From the NCBI GenBank assembly GCA_040954595.2, contig CM082583.2, positions 1,302,001 through 1,366,000 of the forward strand: DNA of 64,000 nt, in the 5' to 3' direction. The position numbers were made by a program, and so were the translations under genes. Under the pieces are notes generated by a model that had not been told where the DNA came from, searched no databases, and saw only the letters and a program-made list of their open reading frames with translations. Every line of letters starts with the position of its first letter. Positions within the stretch are counted from its first letter, which is position 1. Below are positions 29,450 through 41,100 of the stretch, piece by piece. The DNA comes from Balanoglossus misakiensis. Lineage: Eukaryota > Hemichordata.

Positions 29450-31603
29450 TACGCTAAAGAAGCCCTGTCCTCCAAATATGACATAGTTCGTTGTTATTTA
29501 TGGAGTGACAGCCAAATTGTCCTTCACTGGCTGAACAGTGAGAAGAGACTTCCGGTGTTTGTGAAGAATCGAGTAGATGAAATTCGCGAATTTCAGTCCA
29601 CAAAGAAATACTGCCCATCAGAACACAACCCAGCTGATCTTTTAACCAGAGGGGTAACCTACGAAATGATGGAACGCTCTGAACTATGGCGTAATGGACC
29701 AACATGGCTAAAGACAAGCGATTGGCCTAGTTGCCCAGCGTTTGATGTTAATGTGATGCATACCGCAATCGAACCAGATGAGACGGACAGATTGCCGCCG
29801 CGTTTCGGCAACGGAATCAACGATCAGTCTACCGAGAACGCAGAAATACTCGCTCCCCCCAAAGCCAGACGATGTACAGATCGCGAAAATCTGGAAATTA
29901 CCAGTCCCAATGACTACGGAATTCAACACGTTGTTGACATTTCCAGATTCAACAACTTGGATAGGCTATTACGAGTGACAAGTTATGTCCTCAGATTCAT
30001 CGCACGGATGAAAAAATCTACCGAGGTGAAACACGGGAGAATTACCTCTGATGAGCTGCACCGAGCGGAAAATATGTGGGTTAAACATATTCAACGGCAG
30101 TTCTATGACGCCGAAATCCAGTCTGTGAAATTGAACTTGAGTACATGTGCGCCCATTGTTCGACAACTGAACTTATTTGTTGAAGAAGAAGACGTACTTC
30201 GCTGTGGGAGTAGAATCCATAACGCGCCGATCGATTTCGTCACAAGATTTCCCGCCTTGATACCCTCGCATCATAAATTGACAAATTTGATAATACGGAA
30301 ATCACACGAACTGACGCTTCACCAGGGAGTCCAATCTACAGTGACAAAGATAAGGCAAAGATATTGGATCCCCAAAATTCGGATTATTGTACGCGGTGTC
30401 TTACGTGGTTGTGTCATTTGCAACAAAGTTACCGGGAAACCTTACGCGAATCCAGTGCAAGCGCCGCTACCAAGTTATCGAGTGAACATTGTCCCAGCAT
30501 TTACTGTAACAGGCGTGGATTTCACGGGTAATCTTTATACCAAGGCCAAAGATGGGACACGTGCCAAAGCCTATATCTGTTTATTCACCTGTGCGGTGAC
30601 GCGTGCCATTCACCTAGAACTGGTTCCTGATATGTCAACCCAGACGTTCATGCACGCGTTCAGAAGATTCGCCGCGAGACGTTCTTTGCCGAGTAGGATG
30701 CTGTCAGACAACGCATCGACTTATTTATCGGCTGCCAATGAAATCAAAACACTGTTTGATACGCCAGAAGTAAATGACTTTCTCGCCGCACATCGTGTAC
30801 AATGGACGTTTATACCGAAGCGCGCGCCCTGGTTTGGTGGCTTCTGGGAGAGGCTGATTGCTTTGACAAAGAACGCTATTAGGAAAACTCTCGGTCGAGC
30901 TTACCTAACCTTTGATGAACTCGCAACAGTTGTGACTGAAATTGAAGCCGTTTTAAACGACAGGCCGTTAACGTACGTGTCATCCAGTATAAACGACAAC
31001 ATTGGATTGACCCCAAATCACTTGCTACATGGCAGGACACTGACCTCATTGCCGTACATCGAGATCACCGACGAAGAGGTGATTGACCCATCTTACTGTG
31101 ATAATCGTGAAATCAACAAAAGATATGAACATCTATCAAGATTACACGATCAATTTTGGCGAAGATGGTCGTCCGAGTATCTGACTTCCCTACGTGAACG
31201 ACATCCCACCAAAGGAACTCGTGATAATGTCATCAAGGTCGGAGATGTCGTGATAATACACAGTGACACTGACAAACGTCCGAAATGGCATTTAGGAACT
31301 GTAACAAGGTTGATCTTCGGTAAGGATAAACTGGTACGATCTGCGGAGTTGAACACCGCAGGTGGTCCTACAAACCGACCTATCCATAAATTGTACCCAT
31401 TGGAAGTTGTCTCCAAGGAGCTGTCAACTGTGTCTGGAGATAATACAGGTATTGGAGCAGATTCCAACACGAATACTGAAACAGTCGACACAGCTGGAGC
31501 CTCTGAAGATTCCTCGGTAAAGGCGGATGTTGTACCCCCGAGACGACCTCTCAGAGACACTGCAGTTGCCGCTCGAGTACGAATAGCGGATCTCTCTGTT
31601 TGA
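29450..31603 (+). CDS. BEL-B copy 1 RNase H end, integrase and C-terminal domain
   Basis: The frame is open from 29450, just after a TAG at 29447-29449 created by a 6-bp duplication, to TGA 31601-31603; its first ATG is 29555 (682 codons from there). It holds the RNase H end ('EHNPADLLTRG'); an integrase H2C2 finger (HELTLH about residue 250, CVIC about 286); and a D,D,E core ('TGVDFTG' about 319, 'LSDNAST' about 383, 'GGFWERL' about 429). A DUF5641-like tail follows ('LTPNHLLHGR', 'QFWRRWSSEYL', 'GDVVIIHSD', 'RPIHKLYPLEV'). All three catalytic acids are present, so the integrase itself is undamaged, unlike BEL-A. Compared with copy 2 over the shared part there are only substitutions and no indels. 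Confidence 0.92.
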   Translation, partial: YAKEALSSKYDIVRCYLWSDSQIVLHWLNSEKRLPVFVKNRVDEIREFQSTKKYCPSEHNPADLLTRGVTYEMMERSELWRNGPTWLKTSDWPSCPAFDVNVMHTAIEPDETDRLPPRFGNGINDQSTENAEILAPPKARRCTDRENLEITSPNDYGIQHVVDISRFNNLDRLLRVTSYVLRFIARMKKSTEVKHGRITSDELHRAENMWVKHIQRQFYDAEIQSVKLNLSTCAPIVRQLNLFVEEEDVLRCGSRIHNAPIDFVTRFPALIPSHHKLTNLIIRKSHELTLHQGVQSTVTKIRQRYWIPKIRIIVRGVLRGCVICNKVTGKPYANPVQAPLPSYRVNIVPAFTVTGVDFTGNLYTKAKDGTRAKAYICLFTCAVTRAIHLELVPDMSTQTFMHAFRRFAARRSLPSRMLSDNASTYLSAANEIKTLFDTPEVNDFLAAHRVQWTFIPKRAPWFGGFWERLIALTKNAIRKTLGRAYLTFDELATVVTEIEAVLNDRPLTYVSSSINDNIGLTPNHLLHGRTLTSLPYIEITDEEVIDPSYCDNREINKRYEHLSRLHDQFWRRWSSEYLTSLRERHPTKGTRDNVIKVGDVVIIHSDTDKRPKWHLGTVTRLIFGKDKLVRSAELNTAGGPTNRPIHKLYPLEVVSKELSTVSGDNTGIGADSNTNTETVDTAGASEDSSVKADVVPPRRPLRDTAVAARVRIADLSV

Positions 31604-31774
31604 CTTTGAAATTGGAAAACAATTTCGATCGCATTGTGACTGTTATCATGTTTACTGACACAATGAACATTAGTTTATTATCCTTGAACACTTTAGGTGA
31701 CTTTAATCATATTTCATGTTATTTGATGTTTTTTTTCTGACGATTTTCGAGACTTTCCTTTGCGCGGGGGAGAA
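31604..31774 (+). other. BEL-B copy 1 3' UTR and polypurine tract
   Basis: 171 bp of AT-rich non-coding sequence ending in 'gcgggggagaa' (31764-31774) directly against the 3' LTR, a good polypurine-tract candidate for plus-strand priming. Confidence 0.65.
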
Positions 31775-32110
31775 TATGGAGAAGTGAGAGATTTACTCCA
31801 GAAGGATCACGTGACGGAAACTCTTACCCTATCAGAGTTGACTTTGTTTCCCGCCAAACTTTATACTTGTAGCAGATTTATTGTAATTTTTGAGTGTTTG
31901 CTCCGGAGTTCGTGGGACTTATATATAACCCTGTTTTGGCGCTTTCGGGCAGCATTTTGTAAGGAGCTCTGTGGTGTTACTTTGTTGTTCGATTCAGATG
32001 GTAATAAACCAGTGTTTTACCTAGCACTGAATCGTTCGCTTCTTTTCCGACGTCAGTATACTCGAACCCCCTCCCGGGAGTATTGATCACTGCCACGATA
32101 CTTCCCCACA
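31775..32110 (+). repeat. BEL-B copy 1 3' LTR
   Basis: 336 bp, about 98.8% identical to the 5' LTR by eye. It is followed by the TSD atttg (32111-32115) and the satellite continuing in register ('atttggtcaaaatgg'). Confidence 0.93.
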
Positions 32111-35100
32111 ATTTGGTCAAAATGGTAAATTTTTGAAAATTACAAAAAATACCCGTTTTCTACATTTTCGAAAATCTGATGGTGTATAAAATGCTCTTCG
32201 TATGTATATATCGATACAAATTCCACAAAAGACAGTCTAATATGGCTCACTGCAGACAAAATTGCGTTTTACCAAATGTTCCTTGAAAATGTCATTTTTA
32301 GAAAAAAAAAGAAAAAAACCTTTGTTCTTCGAATTTGGTGCCCTGATCATATATGACATGTTGATTGTATGTTAAAACTTTCGACCACTCCAAAAATGCA
32401 GAGATATTGACGGAATTCAAGAAAAAATAGCCATTTTGGCCATATTTTGACAAAAATGGTAAATTTTTAAAAAATCATAAAAAATTAACTCCTTTCTTCA
32501 TTTTCGGAAATATTATGGATCATGAAGTGTCGTTCTCTTGTAAAAAGTGCTGCAAATTCCAGAAAAGGCGGTATAATTTGAATCACCCAAGACAAAATTA
32601 CCATTTTCGACTTTTTTTCGAAAAATTGTCTTTTTTACAAAATAAATAAGAATAAATTCTTTTCTTAGTTTCAAACGGGTAGAGATACTTTCCACACGGG
32701 TTTTCTAACAATGAATTCCCGTTCATCAACTCAGAATTCCTACAGCATAAGTCGGCTGAAACCCTGACACTCTAGAGCAGAAACAGTTGCACACTGGTAA
32801 CGTTGAACAAGTCGATTTTTCTACAGCCTGGCTCGGCTTAATCTCCGTCACAATATGACAGACACTAGCGTACGTTAGCAACGGTGATCAAGTCAGATTT
32901 TCTACGGCATGGCTTGGATAAAGCCCCGGCACTCTAGAGCAGAAACAAGCGTACAGAGACCACGTTGATCAAGTCTGATATCCTACGGCTTGGCTCGACT
33001 AAAACCCCGGCACACTATGACAGACACTAGCGTTCGTTAGCAACGTTGATCAAGTCAGATTTCCTACGGCATGGCTTGGCTAAAGCCTTGGCACTCTAGA
33101 GCAGAAACACGCGTACAGAGACCACGTTGATCTACTCGGATTTCCATCGGCCTGGTTCTGCAAAAGACCCGACACTCTAGTACAAAGACGTTGGCTAAGT
33201 TGGGCAAACCGAAGAGGGAAAGTCACAGCGGGTCAACACTCGACATTTGTTCGGGTAGGACTGCATTATTGCCTGTCAATTTATAGAGAAAGCCCGAATT
33301 TAACCAGGGCGTTTCAAACACCGACGTTAGTTGGGGGCACGGCCTGCAGTACTGCCGGGTAAGCTGACATCGGCGTACCGCATATAATGTAGGGGGGGGG
33401 GGGGAACAGAACGGTTCAATACTACATTTATTAGATATCAGCTAATTTTGGACAATCATCTAATATCTAAATCATTTTTTCATATTTGGATATCTGATGA
33501 TGTATGAAATTTCCATTATACGTTAAAATAGTGCTGATTATAAAAAATGCACTCTGAATGAGCTGATTTAATACAAAATTGCGTTTTATTCGTTTTTGCA
33601 CCAAAAAGGTCATTTTTAGGCAAAACATTCTTTATTTTATTAATTCGGTGACCTGATCATATATAAACAATTGCTTGTATGTTAAAAGTTTTTATGACTT
33701 TTAAAAGCAGTGACACTGGCGGCATTCAACACGAAAATAACAATTTTAGCCACAATTTGGTCAAAATAGTAAATTTTTGAAAATTACAAAAAATACCTGT
33801 TTTCTACATTTTCGGAAATCTGATGGAGTATAGAATGCTCTTCGTATGTATATATCGATACAAATTCCACAAAAGACCGTCTAATTTGGCTCACTGCAGA
33901 CAAAATTGCGTTTTACCAAATTTTCCTTGAAAATGTCATTTTTAGAAAAAAAAATAAAAAAAACCTTTGTTCTTCGAATTTGGTGCCCTGATCATATATG
34001 ACATGTTGATTGTATGTTAAGACTTTCGACCACTCCAAAAATGCAGAGATATTGACGGAATTCAAGAAAAAATAGCCATTTTGGCCATATTTTGACAAAA
34101 ATGGTAAATTTTTAAAAAATCATAAAAAATTAACTCCTTTCTTCATTTTCGGAAATATTATGGATCATGAAGTGTCGTTCTCTTGTAAAAAGTGCTGCAA
34201 ATTCCAGAAAAGGCGGTATAATTTGAATCACCCAAGACAAATTTACCATTTTCGACTTTTTTTCGAAATATTGTCTTTTTTACAAAATAAATAAGAATAA
34301 ATTCTTTTCTTAGTTTGAAACGGGTAGAGATACTTTCCACACGGGTTTTCTAACATTGAATTCCCATTCATCAACTCAGATTTCCTACAGCATAAGTCGG
34401 CTGAAACCCTGACACTCTAGAGCAGAAACAGTTGCACACTGGTAACGTTGAACAAGTCGATTTTTCTACGGCCTGGCTCGGCTAAATCTCCGTCACAATA
34501 TGACAGACACTAGCGTACGTTAGCAACGGTGATCAAGTCAGATTTTCTACGGCATGGATTGGATTAAGCCCCGGCACTCTAGAGCAGAAACAAGCGTACA
34601 GAGACCACGTTGATCAAGTCTGATATCCTACGGCTTGGCTCGACTAAAACCCCGGCACACTATGACAGACACTAGCGTTCGTTAGCAACGTTGATCAAGT
34701 CAGATTTCCTACGGCATGGCTTGGCTAAAGCCCTGGCACTCTAGAGCAGAAACACGCGTACAGAGACCACGTTGATCTACTCACATTTCCTTCGGCCTGG
34801 CACGGCTGATGCCCCCGGCACTATATATAGGACACAAACTGGCGTAAGTTAACAACGGTAATCACGTCGGGTTTCCTACGGCCTGGCTCAGCTGAAGCCC
34901 CGGCACTCTAGAGCAGAAACAGGCGTACATTGACCACGTTGATCAAGTCAGATTTCCTACGGCGTGACTCGGCTGGTGCACCGGCTCTATATGACACAGA
35001 CTGGCGTAAGTTATCAACGGTGATTACGTCGGATTTCCTACGGCCTGGTTTAGCTGAAGCCCCGGCACTTTAGAGCGGAAACACGCGTACATTGACCACG

Positions 35101-38100
35101 ATGATCAAGTCAGATCTCCTACGGCCTGGCTCAACTAACACCCCGGCACACCATGACAGACACTAGCGTTCGTTAGCAACGGTGATCAAGTCGGATTTCC
35201 TTCGGCCTGGCTCTGCAAAAGACCCGACACTCTAGTACAAAGACGTTGGCTAAGTCGGGCAAACCGAAGAGGGAAAGTCACAGTGGGTCAACACTCGACA
35301 TTTGGTCGGGTAGGACTGCATTATTGCCTGTCAATTTATAGAGAAAGCCCGAATTTAACCAGGTCGTTTCAAACACCGACGTTAGTTGGGGGCACGGCCT
35401 GCAGTACTGCCGGGTAAGCTGACATCGGTGTACCGCATATAATGTAGGGGGGGGGGGGGAAACAGAACGGTTCAATACTACATTTATTAGATATCAGCTA
35501 ATTTTGGACAATCATCTAAAATCTAAATCATTTTTTCATATTTGGATATCTGATGATGTATGAAATTTCCATTATATGTAAAAATGGTGCTGATTATAAA
35601 AAATGCACTCTGAATGAGCTGATTTAATACAAAATTACATTTTATTCGTTTTTGCACCTAAAAGGTCATTTTTAGGCAAAACATTCTTTATTTTTTTAAT
35701 TCGGTGACCTGATCATATATAAAGAATTACTTGTATGTTAAAAGTTTTTATGACTTTTAAAAGCAGTGACACTGGCGGCACCAACGCGAAAATAACAATT
35801 TTAGCCACAATTCGGTCAAAATGGAAAATTTTTTCAAAATTACAAAAAATACCTGTTTTCTACATTTTCGGAAATCTGATGGAGTATAGAATGCTCTTCG
35901 TATGTATATATCGATACAAATTCCACAAAAGACCGTCTAATTTGGCTCACTGCAGACAAAATTGCGTTTTACCAAATTTTCCTTGAAAATGTCATTTTTA
36001 GAAAAAAAATAAAAAAACCTTTGTTCTACGAATTTGGTGCCCCGATCATATATGACATGTTGATTGTATGTTAAAACTTTCGACCACTCCAAAAATGCAG
36101 AGATATTGACGGAATTCAAGAAAAAATAGCCATGTTGGCCATATTTTGACAAAAATGGTAAATTTTTAAAAAATCATAAAAAAATAACTCTTTTCTTCAT
36201 TTTCGGAAATATCATGGAGCATGAAGTGTCGTTCTCTTGTAAAAAGTGCTGCAAATTCCAGAAAAGGTGGTATAATTTGAATCACACATGACAAAATTAC
36301 CATTTTCGCCTTTTTTTTCGAAAAATTGTCTTTTTTACAAAATAAATAAAAATAAATTCCTTTCTTAGTTTCAAACGGGTAGAGACACTTTCCACACGGG
36401 TTTTCTAACATTGAATTCCCGTTCATCAGCTCTGATTTCCTACAGCATAAATCGGCTAAAACCCTGACACTCTAGAGCAGGAACAGTTGCACACTGGTAA
36501 CGTTGAACAAGTCGATTTTTTTACAGCCTGGCTCGGCTAAATCTCCGTCACAATATGACAGACACTAGCGTACGTTAGCAACGGTGATCAAGTCAGATTT
36601 TCTACGGCATGGCTTGGATAAAGCCGCGGCACTCTAGAGCAGAAACACGCGTACAGAGACCACGTTGATCAAGTCTGATCTCCTACGGCTTGGCTCGACT
36701 AAAAACCCCGGCACACTATGACAGACACTAGCGTTCGTTAGCAACGTTGATCAAGACAGATTTCCTACGGCATGGCTTTGCTAAAGCCCTGACACTCTAG
36801 AGCAGAAACACGAGTACAGAGACCACGTTGATCTACTCACATTTCCTTCGGCCTTGCACGGCTGATGCCCCGGCACTATATATAGGACACAGACTGGCGT
36901 AAGATAACAACGGTAATCACGTCGGGTTTCCTACGGCCTGGCTCAGCTGAAGCCCCGGCACTCTAGAGCAGAAACAGGCGTACATTGACCACGTTGATCA
37001 AGTCAGATTTCCTGCGGCGTGACTCGGCTGGTGCACCGGCTCTATATGACACAGACTGTCGTAAGTTATCAACGGTGATTACGTCGGATTTCCTACGGCC
37101 TGGTTTAGCTGAAACCCCGGCACTTTAGAGCGGAAACACGCTTACATAGACCACGATGATCAAGTCAGATCTCGTACGGCCTGGCTCGACTAAAACCCCG
37201 GCACACCATGACAGACACTAGCGTTCGTTAGCAACGGTGATCAAGTCGGATTTCCATCGGCCTGGCTCTGCAAAAGACCCGACACTCTAGTACAAAGACG
37301 TTGGCTAAGTCGGGCAAACCGAAGAGGGAAAGTCACAGCGGGTCAACACTCGACATTTGTTCGGGTAGGACTGCATTATTGCCTGTCAATTTATAGAGAA
37401 AGCCCGAATTTAACCAGGGCGTTTCAAACACCGACGTTAGTTGGGGGCACGGCCTGCAGAACTGCCGGGTAAGCTGACATCGGCGTACCGCATATACATG
37501 TAATGTAGGGGGGGGGGGAACAGAACGGTTCAATACTACATTTATTAGATATCAGCTAATTTTGGACAATCATCTTAAATCTAAATCATTTTTTCATATT
37601 TGGATATCTGATGATGTATGAAATTTCCATTATATGTAAAAATGGTGCTCATTATAAAAAATGCATTCTGATTTAATACAAAATTGCGTTTTATTCGTTT
37701 TTGCACCAAAAAGGTCATTTTTAGGCAAAACATTCTTTATTTTATTAATTCGGTGACCTGATCATATATAAACAATTGCTTGTATGTTAAAAGTTTTTAT
37801 GACTTTTAAAAGCAGTGACACTGGCGGCATTCAACACGAAAATAACAATTTTAGCCACAATTTGGTCAAAATAGTAAATTTTTGAAAATTACAAAAAATA
37901 CCTGTTTTCTACATTTTCGGAAATCTGATGGAGTATAGAATGCTCTTCGTATGTATAAATCGATACAAATTCCACAAAAGACCGTCTAATTTGGCTCACT
38001 GCAGACAAAATTGCGTTTTACTAAATTTTCCTTGAAAATGTCATTTTTAGAAAAAAAAAAAAAAAAACCTTTGTTCTTCGAATTTGGTGCCCTGATCATA

Positions 38101-41100
38101 TATGACATGTTGATTGTATGTTAAAACTTTTGACCACTCCAAAAATGCAGAGATATTGACGGAATTCAAGAAAAAATAGCCATTTTGGCCATATTTTGAC
38201 AGAAATGGTAAATTTTAGAAAAATCTTAAACAATTAACTCTTTTCTTCATTTTCGGAAATATTATGGAGCATGAATTGTCGTTCTCTTGTAAAAAGTGCT
38301 GCAAATTCCAGAAAAGGCGGTAAAATTTGAATCACCCAAGACAAAATTACCATTTTCGACTTTTTTCGAAAAATTGTCTTTTTTACAAAATAAATAAGAA
38401 TAAATTCTTTTCTTAGTTTCAAACAGGTAGAGATACTTTCCACACGGGTTTTCTAACATTGAATTCCCGTTCATCAACTCAGATTTCCTACAGCATAAGT
38501 CGGCTAAAACCCTGACACTCTAGAGCAGAAACAGTTGCACACTGGTAACGTTGAACAAGTCGATTTTTCTACGGCCTGGCTCGGCTAAATCTCCGTCACA
38601 ATATGACAGACACTAGCGTACGTTAGCAACGGTGATCAAGTCAGATTTTCTACGGCATGGCTTGGATAAAGCCCCGGCACTCTAGAGCAGAAACACGCGA
38701 ACAGAGACCACGTTGATCAAGTCTGATCTCCTACGGCTTGGCTCGACTGAAACCCCGGCACACTATGACAGACACTAGCGTTCGTTAGCAACGTTGATCA
38801 AGTCAGATTTCCTACGGCATGGCTTGGCTAAAGCCCTGGCACTCTAGAGCAGAAACACGCGTACAGAGACCACGTTGATCTACTCACATTTCCTTCGGCC
38901 TGGCACGGCTGATGCCCCGGCTCTATATGACACAGACTGGCGTAAGTTATCAACGGTGATTACGTCGGATTTCCTACGGCCTGGTTTAGCTGAAGCCCCG
39001 GCACTTTAGAGCGTAAACACGCGTACATTGACCACGATGATCAAGTTAGATCTCCTACGGCCTGGCTCGACTAAAACCCCGGCACACCATGACAGACACT
39101 AGCGTTCGTTAGCAACGTTGATCAAGTTGGATTTCCTTCGGCCTGGCTCTGCAAAAGACCCGACACATTAGTACAAAGACGTTGGCTAAGTCGGGCAAAC
39201 CGAAGAGGGAAAGTCACAGCGGGTCAACACTCGACATTTGTTCGGGTAGGACTGCATTATTGCCTGTCAATTTATAGAGAAAGCTCGAATTTAACCAGGG
39301 CGTTTCAAACACCGACGTTAGTTGGGGGCACGGCCTGCAGTACTGCCGGTTAAGCTGACATCGGCGTACCGCATGTAATGTAGGGGGGGGGGGAACAGAA
39401 CGGTTCAATACTACATTTATCAGATATCAGCTAATTTTGGACAATCATCTTAAATATATCTAATTCATTTTTTCATATTTGGATATCTGATGATGTATGA
39501 AATTTCCATTATACGTAAAAATGGTGCTGATTATAAAAATGCACTCTGAATGAGCTGATTTAATACAAAATTGCGTTTTATTCGTTTTTGCACCAAAAAG
39601 GTCATTTTTAGGCAAAACATTCTTTATTTTTTTAATTCGGTGACCTGATCATATATAAACAATTGCTTGTATGCTAAAAGTTTTTATGACTTTTAAAAGC
39701 AGTGACACTGGCGGCATTCAACACGAAAATAACAATTTTAGCCACAATTTGGTCAAAATGGTAAATTTTTGAAAATTACAAAAAATACCTGTTTTCTACA
39801 TTTTCGGAAATCTGATGGAGTATAGAATGCTCTTCGTATGTATATATCGATACAAATTCCACAAAAGACCGTCTAATTTGGCTCACTGCAGACAAAATTG
39901 CGTTTTACTCAATTTTCCTTAAAAATGTCATTTTTAGAAAAAAAATAAAAAAACCTTTGTTCTTCGAATTTGGTGCCCTGATCATATATGACATGTTGAT
40001 TGTATGTTAAAACTTTCGACCACTCCAAAAATGCAGAGATATTGACGGAATTCAAGAAAAAATAGCCATTTTGGCCATATTTTGACAAAAATGGTAAATT
40101 TTAGAAAAATCATAAACAATTAACTCTTTTCTTCATTTTCGGAAATATTATGGAGCATGAATTGTCGTTCTCTTGTAAAAAGTGATGCAAATTCCAGAAA
40201 AGGCGGTATAATTTGAATCACCCAAGACAAAATTACCATTTTCGACTTTTTTTCGAAAAATTGTCTTTTTTACAAAATAAATAAGAATAAATTCTTTTCT
40301 TAGTTTCAAACGGGTAGAGATACTTTCCACACAGGTTTTCTAACATTGAATTCCCGTTCATCAACTCAGATTTCCTACAGCATAAGTCGGCTAAAACCCT
40401 GACACTCTAGAGCAGAAACAGTTGCACACTGTTAACGTTGAACAAGTCGATTTTTCTACGGCCTGGCTCGGCTAAATCTCCGTCACAATATGACAGACAC
40501 TAGCGTACGTTAGCAACGGTGATCAAGTCAGATTTTCTACGGCATGGCTTGGATAAAGCCCCGGCACTCTAGAGCAGAAACAGGCTAACATTGACCACGT
40601 TGATCAAGGCAGATTTCCTACGGCGTGACTCGGCTGGTGCACCGGCTCTATATGACACAGACTGGCGTAAGTTATCAACGGTGATTACGTCGGATTTCCT
40701 ACGGCCTGGTTTAGCTGAAGCCCCGGCACTTTCGAGCGGAAACACGCGTACATTGACCACGATGATCAAGTCAGATCTCCTACGGCCTGGCTCGACTAAA
40801 ACCCCGGCACACCATGACAGACACTAGCGTTCGTTAGCAACGGTGATCAAGTCGGATTTCCTTCGGCCTGGCTCTGCAAAAGACCCGACACTCTAGTACA
40901 AAGACGTTGGCTAAGACGGGCAAACCGAAGAGGGAAAGTCACAGCCGTTCAACACTTGACATTTGTTCGGGTAGGACTGCATTATTACCTGTCAATTTAT
41001 AGAGAAAGCCCGAATTTAACCAGGGCGTTTCAAACACCGACGTTAGTTGGGGGCACGGCCTGCAGTACTGCCGGGTAAGCTGACATCGGCGTACCGCATA

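Larger units (their letters stand above)
25632..32110 (+). mobile_element. BEL/Pao LTR retrotransposon 'BEL-B' copy 1, full length, pseudogenised
   Basis: 6479 bp with 336-bp LTRs (TATGGAG...CCCCACA) and a 5-bp TSD atttg at 25627-25631 and 32111-32115. A PBS-like sequence follows the 5' LTR and a G-rich tract precedes the 3' LTR. Gag-pol is complete in content but broken by at least five lesions: nonsense codons at 26211-26213 and 28501-28503, an 11-bp deletion after 27941, a 2-bp deletion at about 29328-29331, and a 6-bp duplication bringing TAG at 29447-29449. All five were identified by comparison with copy 2 (56921 onward), which lacks them. Confidence 0.95.
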
